From: Solea solea
Lineage: Eukaryota > Chordata > Actinopteri > Pleuronectiformes > Soleidae
Length of the DNA: 64,000 nt
Reading direction: 5' to 3'
Assembly (NCBI RefSeq): GCF_958295425.1
Contig: NC_081142.1
Coordinates: forward strand, 14,249,321-14,313,320
Below the pieces are notes generated by a model, which saw only the letters and a list, made by a program, of their open reading frames with translations, searched no databases and was not told where the DNA came from. Each line of letters starts with the position of its first letter. The stretch's first letter is position 1. The translations under genes and the position numbers were made by a program. This document shows, one piece after another, positions 23,274 to 36,100 of this stretch.

Positions 23274-26200
23274 TATTTATATGTATTCCATGCACAGATC
23301 CCCGTCCATCAGAACAAGTTAGTACTTTGCATTAAAGTAGACTCACCTTCACTCATTCTGAATCAATACAGCTATAAAATTTCTGCTTTTTTCTTATTCC
23401 ATTTTTCTGCTCTGCTTTAATAATACATATGTTAATACATATTCATTTTGGACTGCCGGGGTTTGTTAAATATTAGAGCTAATGGTCTGTCCTGTCCAAC
23501 CCATCCACTGTATTTAATTTGACCAATTATTTGGTTTCTTTTAATCTGTTATGAAGCTTTTTTGAATTTAACTTGGATTTTCAAGCCAGGCTTTGTCTGT
23601 ACAAATATTAAAATGTCTCTGGCAAGGCCGCGCATCCGAAACTACTCAGATGTTAAAGCTGAATCAAAGTTAACAAAGGACACCACTAATGTTTTATCCG
23701 ATAAAACAGACATCTATTCAATCTGACAACCTACTAACACTGGCTCCCTCACAGCCCTTCATCCTCTGAGCAGTCAGTTGTTTGATTCAATAAAAGGGTT
23801 TTTTTATATCTGCAAATACTTGAGTCTACTTACACTGAACAATACAAGCTATGTTAGAGTGACCCTTTATTATTTACAGAAGGAGAAAATTCAGTAAAAA
23901 AAAAATACTTACAAGTCGGGCACGGACCCTCTTAGGCAGTTCCTGGTCCAAAAAGTGGATCTCCGATTGTTTGAGCAGCAGCTGAGTCTGATCGTGAAAC
24001 TCAACCTGCGCAGATATAACAACATTCTGAATTAATTAACATTTCCAACCGCTTCGTCTCCTGTGATTAGAGAGCACACTCGACTTGATAATTACTTTGG
24101 GCAAAAGTGGACACATGAGGGATTTATGTGGAAAAAGAATGTGTGGCTGGCTTAGTGAGTAAAAAAAAAAAAAATACAAATACCAGAAAGTCACAGGCTT
24201 AATCTCAGCCAAAAGCAAACAAAGTTTATCAACAACCACGTCTTCTGTTTGAATGTCCTTGACCACAGCACTGAACCCCAAAGCTGCTCACTGACTGTTT
24301 TAAATACAAAAGTAGTTTTTTTTTTTTTTTTAAATATTGAGGAAAACAAGGTGATGGTCAGGGTTGCAGTCCTGACACAGCCACCAGCTGGAGACGTGTT
24401 TTTTTTATTTTACTCAACGTAACAGTGTTCCTGGTCTCAGGCTACACGAGGGCATGAAGTGAGCAAACACAAGGACACCACCCATATTTTAACTCGATTT
24501 CTTTATTACAGACACATCATTAGGAAATGTAATCAGAAGTAAATTGTTGTAGATGTGCGTCAAAAACAAATAAGTCTGTTATTGCACTCCTGCAGCCACT
24601 TTCATTAAAGCCTCCTGACACCAGTTTCAGAATCATCTTCTACAATCCTGAAATTTCCACTCCTCATATTTGCCCCTTGGATTCCCCATCATGCACCAGT
24701 GCTCTCTCAACCTTATGTTTTAATACCATACTGTATCAAAATGCTCAGGCAATTATCTACAGAAGCAGACAAGCTTTTCACAAATTGATAAATACAAGAT
24801 CCAGGACCCGAAGCGTAGGGTGGAAATCATGAGACTGAGCGCCCTGCTCCCAAAGTACAATCACTTACAGTCACACTGCAGAGGAAGAGCATCCGATGAA
24901 GTAAGTAAATGATGCCATTGATCACAGAGTAATTGTTTTTTTTCTACACCATACTGTATTTGCAAAAGCATTTCACAGCTTGATTTGGACAGGTTTATAC
25001 CTCTACACATATTGCGGTCAAGAATGACATTGCTTAAATGTCCGGTGTGTAATAAAAATGAGGGTTTTATGGATGTTTTTTTTCATGTATTATCACTTTT
25101 ATATAGTTTTCACAGCCTTAAAATTAGTCTTTTATGTGTACTTTCGGCAAGGCTCTTGCTTTACGGAAGTTGCCATTTCGCACTACCAAGTTTCTACATC
25201 AGCCTGAAACAACAATATCTTTTCTGGTATGCAAAGTCCACCATAGTTCCTTGACATGCTCGAGAACAATCTGCAGTCTTGCCATTAGATGTCTCTAATC
25301 TTTACACATTGGACCTTTAAAGGCTTCAAGGCAGTTTAAATCTACCCATTAACCCATTCAGACCTGGCATTAACATTCATCCTAAGCACCAAGTATACGT
25401 CATGAATACGTCCTCAAATCTGATTATATTTGGAGGTGGTTAGAGGTAAAATGAAGCCACATTCTCGCCACATTCTGTATGAACACAATCCATTCATTAC
25501 AGAACACGTCCAAGATCCCCTCTTCCTCAGCTGATGTCCTCTGTCCTGCTGTAGTTTCACATCATTTTTTGCACTTATCTGTGGCAAGTTAATTACTTGT
25601 GGCTACTGCATAACATTAACACTGATCAACACATGGTGTGTGATTCATTCGACGCTCTTTGCCTGTCTCTGTCTGTCATTCACACACACCCACACACACA
25701 CACACACACACACAGTGACATGTGTGACATATGTGTACTCAGACTACATACACATCATTTTGTTCCGACAAACAGACATGACATCAGTGTTAATGTGAAT
25801 AGAGAGCGGGGGACGGCCAGTTCTGACCACATGTGTTCACACACTGTTTGTTTCCTCACCTGGTAGTACTTGTGAGAGTGCTCTTTGATGAAGGACGCAT
25901 TGAGGATCTGACCCTCATTTGTGCTGACCAAGATCATCTCCCCAGCTTCAGGAGGACCGGTATGCAGGCAATCGTGACTCTGAAGGAGGATGGGAAGGAT
26001 CAGAGGATGCAGACCAAGGAAAAAAAGAACAACATTTTAAAGATTGTCCGTTTCATTACAGACAATCATTACTAAAACGTGCTTTCAAATGCTGATAAAC
26101 GTCTCTTGCCAACTGGGAGACCCTCGCCGAGGACCGCACTGAGTGGAGGCGTACCAACATTCAGGGAACAGACAGCATGGAGAATGAACAACGTTGCGAG

Positions 26201-27093
26201 ATAGATGTCAGAGGATCGCTAGGTGGCATACAAAGAAACTAATCTCTAGATATAAGGAATAACATCTAATTTAAATGCATATAGTAGTTACACTAGAATA
26301 GATAAGTATCTACATATTTCTGCCCCCAGGTACTGATGATGCAGTGTTTCAATCATTTCACTCAGTGGTCAGTGCAAATGTGCTGTCACTGCTGAGGCTA
26401 AAAGGATTCAAGTATTATTTAAAACTGCTTCAAAAAGACATTTTAACCTTCTTATTATTTACACGTCAGACGCACTGCGGTGAGTATAAATTAAGCTTAA
26501 TTCAGTATAAGGGATTAAGAACATTGACTCATAAAGGTTTATTGGCAACATTTTCTTAAGGTCCCTCTACTTTCCACTTGACAGCAATTCAAACTGCTTT
26601 TAAGCGTTTTAGTAGGCAGCAGAACATTAAGTTTTAAATGACCTGATTGCATAAGATTTGTTCTTTACAACATTAAATTCTTTGCAAATGTTTTAAGTCC
26701 AACCACTTTCTTATAAAATAAACAGTCAAACCATATTAACGTTATGCTTTTAGCCAATTTGCAGCAGAGAGCCATTTTATGTCTTTCTGAATTTACATTT
26801 GGACATTACATTTTCATTGGCTGAAACGATCAAGTTACAAAGTATAAACCAGTTGCACACAGGTATGCGGGGAATGAAAAGATGACTCACTACTATGTTT
26901 TCTGGTTGCAGATTGTCACAATACGAGCCGTCGTCAAAGTTAACCTCGTAGAATGTCTGCGTTGCCATGCCGATAACGGTACAGTGGTAGTACCAGCTGT
27001 CACTGTTGCGACCAATCACTTTCTGGCCTAGGTTTGGACACGGGCTACTTTTAGCTGCTGCCGGGCGCACCTGGAGAGAGGGAGAGAGGGAGG

Positions 27094-27188
<95 letters not shown>

Positions 27189-30100
27189 TAATCTCTGTCT
27201 GTAATGTAACACCTTCATGTGAAACATGATTGCAGTGAAAGAGTTACGGTAATTAAAACTGTGTGTAATTTACACTTCCAAGACTGAGTACTTACACCTA
27301 CCTTTGGAGTAGTGACTTTTGGAGGAGTGACTTTTGGAGGAGTAACTTTTGGCGGAATGACTTTTTTATGTTTGTGACAGGTCACAGACACCACATAGGG
27401 CCAGTCAGCTGGTTTCATGACTACACCGGCAATTTGGGCACAGGTGACATGGAAGGAGGTGGCACAGTTCTCATACGAGCATTGGATGCAGGCGCCACGG
27501 TTCTGACTGACACTCTTACTGTGACAGAACATACACTTCTGCAAGGAGAACATAAAAGGGTTTTTAGTTTGTGATTCATGTTATAGAGAAATCACCCTCA
27601 ACCTCATAAGCTTTTTTTTCTCCCCCCACACTTTTGGTCTTCTTTTCATGGACTTTCGAACCACCCTGCACATACAACCTCACAACATTCATGCCATTCG
27701 CTTCAAATTATTCAATTGTCTTCAACTGTCTTAACGCCTGCTCTCTCCATCTCCCATTTGTCCCCCGCTTTAGTTTAAGCTGGGGGAACAAGGGAGAGAT
27801 AGATGAAAAGCTGCAATGCAACAGGGAAAAAGAGCAACAGCATGAAAGAGAATTTGCACTGTCAAATTGAGTTATGCTCTCAACACACCAGTGCAACCTC
27901 AGGAGTTTCAGAAACATCGTCTTCCTTCAAAATCCAAGTGAAATTGTTAATTTTCTGAAAACAATAATCTGCAAAGAAATATATTTGCTTCCACAGAGGG
28001 GTTATACAAATTGTGCATACTTTATGTTTCTCATCAAAGCATAGTGTAATAAGTAATTTGACTGGTATTCTTCCATGTACTTGTATGTGTTTGCAATAAT
28101 TATCTGTCGCACAAGCTAAGCCTTCCCTCCCCCACCTTCTCCTTCCCCATCCACCTCCTTTTGACACATCACACAGTGAGCAACTGCATCACAGCACATG
28201 GCCAATCAATAAAAAAAAATATTGTTATTAAAGTGCCAATACTTAATTTTTGTACTGGTGCAGGACAAAAATACAACCGCTCCCAAGAGAGATGTGCTGA
28301 GTGATATTTAACCGGCTGCAATGACTTATAGCAAATACAGCTGAATATCAGTGCTCAGTTCTTCAATCACAGGCACATAGCACAGCACTTACTGCAGGGC
28401 TATTGAGGCCACACCCCCACATGCATGCACTGTGCATTCCTCCATCACATGTCATGGAGGTATAAGAATTGAAAAGCAGTCTTATTTCCATTTTTCTCAT
28501 TTGCAGTTTTAATAATACACTATTGAGTCAAGTCAAGTATGTTTTGACGATATTATAAAGCAGATATTTGATCCATGGTGTAAAAAATTTACTAGCAACT
28601 ATTAAATCAAAATGTATTACAGTGCTTTACTGAGTGCAGGTTTTAAGCCTTGACCTTTGTTAGAAGAAAAACTTAGAATGCAAATGAATACTGCATCTAC
28701 CCTCTCGCATACACTGCTGATTTAGAGTTGTGATTTTCCAAGAGTAGTTAATCAGTTATAGAACTGATTAAATGTTTTGTAGAATGTTGAATGTAACAGG
28801 AGCCTTGCTGAGAAAATCTGAAATCACTCCATAACAGCTTGAGTGAAAACTCTCCATTCCACAGAATGCTGAACATGGTGCGATATATCAACTGGTTTTT
28901 AAGGGTGCGTCTTAACACTTGTTCAGCCCAGCCATCCAAATCATTAGACTGCAGAAATTCTTCTCATGGCCTTTTATGTACAGATGGAAGCAAATGCTTT
29001 GACAGCGCTCTGATGCGACTGTCACCAAGCTCATCTGGCAGATTTTCAGAGAGAAGTTGAGGAAGATTTTTTTAAGATTTGAAATAATGCACCACCAATC
29101 ACTGCAGAGGCTTGGAGGAGGGATGGCAGAAGGATAGGAAAGGAGGGGACAGGTTGTCTCCAAAGATGTGGCAGCAATGGGTAAATTGCTTCCTGCCCAC
29201 GGGATCGATACAGTTCATTTGGCACAGTGAGAAATGACAGCTGATTATTCAGCCATTCCTCTCACCACAGCTGTTTTACCCCATGCCATCCACTGCTCAC
29301 AAAAAGAGGATCTATCCCTGCACCAAGGAAGGAGTGTCGGTAATGGATGCAGATAGTGGCAGATACAGAGGCAGTGAGTAGGAAAGTCAGGGATTTGCTT
29401 CGATAAAATGCAAGACGGATATCAAGGAAAAAGTAAGGTTCCATGAAGGAGAAACAAGCAAGATACAGAGAGTCAATGGATGTAGATTTTAACTGTTAAA
29501 ACTGCTTAAACGTTAACCTGCCTGAATAAACCTTTTTTGCTTTGACTCAACTTACCAGATTCTTGCGTGTTTCTGGAACAGCACTGATGTCCACTGGCTG
29601 CCTTTCAATGGCATTAACAAAGTGAGCTTCAGCCACAGCGATTGCACAGATGACATGGACCCAGCTAGTGACAAAGACAGAGACACACACACACACACAC
29701 ACAAAATCAAAAATGAAGGTGAAAATCAGCAGATAAAACTTAGCTGATGTTTGACTGCCAGCAAAACCTTTTGTGTATATCTGACAAAGTCAATTTCAAC
29801 AATGACAAATGAGCAAATAATCAGTAAACAAAACAACATCCTCCTTAAATTGAACTTGTTAGATGTCTGGGCTCAGATCTTCATTGTAAACTTTTTTTTG
29901 ATGAATTCTAATAATTATAATTTTGTTAATATTTTAGCTAGTGATACTATTTACCTTGGCCACTGCATTAAGACTTTGAGGGTATCAATCAAATTACCCC
30001 CATTAGGTTATAAGTGCTTTTTACTTGCTTTCTGAAGTAAGGATATCTAAATGAATTTTCTGTTAATTTAGCATTTCTTAAAAGCCACTTCAGGAGCCAA

Positions 30101-33100
30101 ACATGGGCCACTTACCGCTTATCAACAGTGATCTTAAAAGCTCCTCCACGTAAGTTGCAGAGACAACACTCCTGAAAGTAAATGAGTATGAAGGTTAGGC
30201 AGTAATAGAGTGTCACAGAAGCACAGATTTCTTACTATACATTTAGAGATGGATGCTAACCAGTCCTGTCAGCACTAATGGCGTGTTTCCATCATGTTAC
30301 TGTTTGGTTTGCTACAGTGCAGTACGGTTTGGAACGGTAACACCCTCGGTCAGGCTTGGCTTTTGACTGAGAACAGTACCTTTACTTGGTAGACGGGGTG
30401 TGTACTATGACGTTGTACTGGTGCAACGACAAAGAACAATGTTGACGTGACACAACAGACAACAAGGGCGCAGCTAATTTTTTACTGCTTGGTTTGTGGC
30501 TGTTTATCTCATCAAGACGTCAAGCTTTGTATGAGGATGGACTGTGGACGTTGAGGAAACACCGGTCGCAAGTAAGTGCCACCTTTCTGTCGCCCAATCA
30601 GCCTACTGTTGTGGGTCTAGCTCCACCCATACCATACTCTGGTACCACAAGGGAAGGGTATTGAAAAATGGAAATTTGGACCCATTTTGTGTTGCATATG
30701 AATACTTCTTGTGGAAGGCAAAAACATTTTTCTTGTGGAGGGAGGCTTTAGGTTAAGGTACTGCTGCTACTCACCACTGTCCAGGCTCCTGCAGTACATC
30801 TGGAGCATATCCAGGAATCACTGACTGAGTCTGGCTTTACACCGTAACAACCTATGAAAATATGTAAGAGACACTCAGTACTTCACATATCTTTTATGAA
30901 CCATTCTACATTGTTTCTAAGACACCAAGGTGTAATAATGTTCAATATGATTAGCCCTAACAGCAACTTCAACACAATATTTATTAAATACCCTTTTCCT
31001 TTTTAAATAATTTTCTATTTTTGCTTGTTAACCCATGTTCACATTTTATATATAGCTTCACTATCGACAATTTGTGCTTTCAGAACTAAATAATGACACA
31101 TTTATGTAACATCTAGGAAGGTTGATTTTTATTTTGGATGTCCACTCAACAGCGAGCACAGGAATCCAGCACAGAACTGGTGTTTTTCAGAGGAGTTCTT
31201 TCTGCTTCATGTCATCTTATCAATAGCAGCACTGCTTCCTCCATGTGAGTCCGCTTCATCCCTTGACGACTAATGAACTGGCCTTTTTGAAGTGCACTTC
31301 AGCTTTAGGGGTAATAAGAACCCAGGAGGGTTAGTGTGTTTTACTGACTGCATGTGTGCACTTTCACTGGCTGTAATTTCTATGGTTAAATGTGCAGCCC
31401 AATACATGCAGACTTTAAAACCTATACTGTTCCATTGTTAAAAAACACCACTGACCTGAACATATTATTTACTATTATTAAGAAACAAACAGATAACCCT
31501 GCCCATCATTTCTAACTGACTGGAAACTCGGTTTACTTTTTAAAAAGTGTGCAAAATGTGTCAAATAAGAGCTAAGGATGTATATGTTATGCTGAATTCA
31601 GAGATATTGGAACCCGTGGTTCGAGTAGCCTCTTTCTAGTTTAACCTGAGTAAAGGAGAGTTAAACTAAGAAGCTTCATTGAGCGTACCGAACCTGCAGG
31701 GGAATTGAGCTGACAGTTTGTTGCACTGCTATAGTGGAGTCTCATTTTCACTGCTTTCTATTTTTCCAGCACTATTCTCAGGGGTCCACGGATAAAAAAA
31801 GAAAGTTGTGAATAGCGAAGAACAGTGGAATACCCAGTAGAAGCTGTGTGTAAAACATGTCAGCTTGTGCACAGACTTGTATGATGCTGAGACCAAGTTT
31901 TTTTAAGTGTTGTGAATCAAACACTGCAGTATGCCTACAGCTGCTCGTGTCCCACTGGCAGCACAGAACCAAGTATAACTTTTTAACAACAACTTCAACC
32001 TGTTTCTTAACCATTTCAAATCCACAAAATACGAACATCCATACTGATTTAACAGCCCTGTATCACAGCCATGACAGTGTCAGAACATGTAAAATTTACC
32101 TTTGTTAGTCTTCATATATAAACCATATTTGTTCAATCCTGTTGATTCAATTAACACTGAAAAACATCACAAGACCACATAACAGCGTTTAGAAATGTGT
32201 CTGTATTGGAGGTTTTGTACTTACTAGCATGAACCTGCATTTTGCAAGAACAACAGCAGAGTAGAAGACTGGTTCCATCCTCTCCAACGTGAGGGTTAGT
32301 GGGTGGAGGCTCTGTGTTTTCTGCCCCAACGCTAAAGCACATCTCTGGGACCAGTGGACGAGTCATGTCGCCATGACAGGGAGGGGTGGTTGGCGCCACA
32401 TTTGCAATGGTGACATCCTTTTGTGGCTGGAGAGTAAAAATGATAATTATGATTGCATGTAGAAAAGAAAAAATAATTGCTTTCATTGCCTTTATGTCCC
32501 TCATTTGGTGGTTCTAGAAGTCAACTACTTAATGAGCTGGGAATTTGCTGCGATTTCTGCAAAAAACGTACGGGTCTACCATGACTTGTGAGGCTGTACC
32601 TTAATGTAGGGACAGAAGATTGAACAGACAGCACAATATGGTTGAAGTGCTGCCACTGCAACATTGAAGGCTTTCTCTGCCAAGAAGTTGGGTGAAAGAT
32701 TCCGCCAAGGGTTCTCCTTTTTCTTAAAACTGCTGTCCAGCAGCATGGGTGAGGACAGCTCTGTGGGGGATAAAAGTACTTTTAAGGCAATGTTAAAAAA
32801 GAACACCATTATCTGACGTGATGGATCACTGTTAATGATTGTATTTTTCTGAGCAATGCATACAAAAAATGAATTGGAAAATGATCTTTTTAATACCAGA
32901 GCCCTTGCCAAGAATCAAAAATAGTACATTCTATTGAACAAACCCAACCCACCTCTGAATTATTGGCCGATGAGCCCCAATAGCAAAGACATCAACAACT
33001 TGCTGCTGTGGGTCAAGAATCAATTTGGCAGTGAAGCCCCTTAAGCTACTGATTCGGACAGTTTGTTAGACCTGGACAGACAGCTGGCCATTCTTTTCAC

Positions 33101-36100
33101 AAAATTCCCATTTAACTCTTTTTTTCTTTCAACACTGGCCCTCTCTTTCTCCTCGCCTCACATGTTTTCTTCTGAAGGACATAGTCAAGTCCCCTGCGGC
33201 CAACGTAAAGTGACTTTGAAAGCAGGTAATTGAAAGTCATGATCCCCAGATCAATATGTGTCAATCAGGAAAAAAAAGTAGTTTTTTTTTTTTTTTTTTC
33301 CAACTGGGAGCTTTAGCCCTACTTGCTAAAACCAAATTGACGTTTTCTTTAGAGCAGATCATCTTTCAACTGGAAGGTTGTGGGTTAAATCACAATCTCC
33401 ACCAGTCTACATGCCAATCTGTCCCTGGGCAAGACACTGAGACCCAAGTTGCTTCTGATGGCTGTGCCTGCAGTGTGTCACTTGAGTTTGGATAAAAGCA
33501 TCTGCAAAATGACCAAATCGTATGTAATGTAACACGCGCGATGACACTCAGACACTTAATCTATCGCACATATTACATACAAAGAAAAAGGTTACAATAT
33601 GATGAATTAATAGATGAATAATGCCAAGTGCTCATCTGACAAAGGTTTTTAGCTAAATATATTTTTATAAATCCACTTTCATAACATCCCCTTGATGTTA
33701 TGAAAGATTTCCAAACCGAAATTTAGAATAAACTATATTTCAGCTTAAATAAATGCACACGGCCACATACCTTGGTCACTGGTTAGATCTTGCTTGACAA
33801 TGGACAGAGGGGAGCGCATGGGCGGTTTGCTAAGGGGGTGACGCCGACTCTTTTTCACCTCTGTTGGCATCTTCACCTTGGAATAGCACACCTGATAACA
33901 AATACATCATATCAATTTGAACCCCTTAAACATACATACAGAAATAAACACAAACCAGGCAAATTTGCAGCACTGCATTGTGTTGCTGCATTGCTGTAGC
34001 AGAAAAACATCTTTATAGCACTTATATGCAATAACCATGGTGGATTCGTAACAATAAAAGTCTGCTAGTGTGTAACTTTTCAAAAAACAAAAGAAAAAAA
34101 AATCTATTGACATTCACCTCCAGCTTGTTGTCTGCTGGTACCTCTGGATGACTGACCGTGGCACTGTCTGAATTCATGATGCCAGATGTGGCAAACTGCT
34201 CAAATTCTTTCTCAAATCCAGTGATGGCATTGTCGATAAGTGACATCTTCTTTGGCTTCTTCTGCTTCTTTTTTTCGCCATCTTCTGTCAGGGGCGGTGG
34301 TTCTTGCACTTGCAAAGAGAGGAAAAGAAACAAATACTTCAAATGAAGGTGAAAGGGTAAAGGAGAGCATGAGTTACTGCTGAGTGGGTGAGTGAAAATA
34401 ATGGGCTTTGAATTTTGAAGGTTCCGATTTTGATTTCATGAAACTTCAAACTGATTTTCAACTGAGACTTAAAAAAAGCATCTGTATTGATTGAGTGACA
34501 CAATGTAGGATTTCTTTCTCCAAATGTCTCCGGGGTTATTTTGATGGTACATCAAGTTTATATAATCGTTTTGAATGTTTTTATAATTAGTTTATAGAGT
34601 TTATAACAACATGTTCCACACTTTGACCTACACATTTTCTCTTGTTTCATGTGCATACAAAGAAAATAAAAGATCTTAACTGTTCACATCGCCCTCACCC
34701 TCTGTGGTTGGAGTTTCAGCTGCTTTAACAGCAGCCTCAGCGGCCTTTTGCTCCTCGAGCTCCATGGCCTTCAGGGTCATCATGGCCTCTCTGGCTAGAC
34801 GCTCCTCCCTCTCCTGCCTCCGCTGGGCTTCACGCTCCTCCACTTGGCGCTGGTAATCAGCATGATCGAGCGGAATGCCTTCCTCCGCCAACACTTTCAC
34901 CTCTTCCAGCTTTAGACGGCGGAACTGCTTCATCCTCTGCATGGCCCTGGTGTGGTACAGAGACGGAAAATTTAATTTAATTTAATGTTTTTTATGAGCT
35001 CTTTCTCTATTGCAAACACACGCATGGTAATAAAAAATAAAAAAAGAGAGAGAGAGAGAACAGCTACTATGACCTGCAAGGACAGGCCATGGGTAAAGAA
35101 ACTGCACAATACATTATCCCTGATGAATATATTTGGACATGAACATAACTACATTTGTACCATGTGTATAAAACCTGCATCATCTTACTTTCTTAGGAGG
35201 TTTTCTCGGAATGTGACGCGATGCTTCCTCCACTGCTCCAGTTCGGGGCTGGTGAGCTCAGTGGTCTTATGATGATCTATTACTGTAGTGTCTCTGCCCT
35301 GCTTCCACAGGTCATAGCGATCGGGCTGCAGGCAGCGCACAAACACGTCCATAGAGATTTTCACCATGTCCTTACGACAAGAACACTGGAGGAGAAAAAG
35401 ACAGCAGAGGAAGAGGAGATGACTGTATGATTAAGTGGACAAAGACTCCAGGTGGGAACTATTGAAGAGCTACTCTCGACAGCAAGCAAACCAAAAGCAT
35501 GGACATTTGAACTGTACCCGGGAACCACTTTACAACACATTCGGGTATTTCCGACGACCCGGAGGTATACGTGACACTGTTGTGCAGTTCACAAAGAGCA
35601 TGTCTCCATTTTGCTTAGTGACGAGTGCCACATTTGGGTCAGATTTGGTGAGGGCAACTGTGAATGAATGAAAGTGTGCTTGAATGTCTCAAAAGTACAT
35701 CACGCAATCTCTCATCATTTGCTGGAACCCTAATGTATGACACAAGTAACAACTGACTGTGAATGTCCGGTGGAGTGACCAACAAATCACTTCTACAGTG
35801 CAGATTGTTGTACGTGCGTCATCAAGTAAATCAAGCAAAACACAGCATTTAAATAACTTGTGAATGTGGTGCTTTGCCAGTAGTTCATACGGAAATAAGA
35901 CAGACAGCTGTGTCTGGTAACGTCCTAGACTTCATGTCTCCACAACAACTTCATAATGACATTACAGGTGAATGAGTCCCTCTGCTGACTGTCGATGGAG
36001 AAGCAGCAGTGACAAAGCCTTAATATTAAACTGCAGTGCTGTGTACAAGTGAGGTGGGGATGCCAAACAAAGGGGGGGGGGGGGGGGGTTAGAGAGAGCG

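Noticed and set aside
22978..23420. several overlapping open frames of about 60-114 codons on both strands
   Set aside because: All are translations of the TA/CA microsatellite (Ile-Tyr-Thr-His repeats).
34676..34942. exon 9 read as a complete 88-residue protein with its own stop
   Set aside because: It begins inside a splice-phased kdm4b exon. The apparent C-terminus is intron read-through past the GT at 34698.
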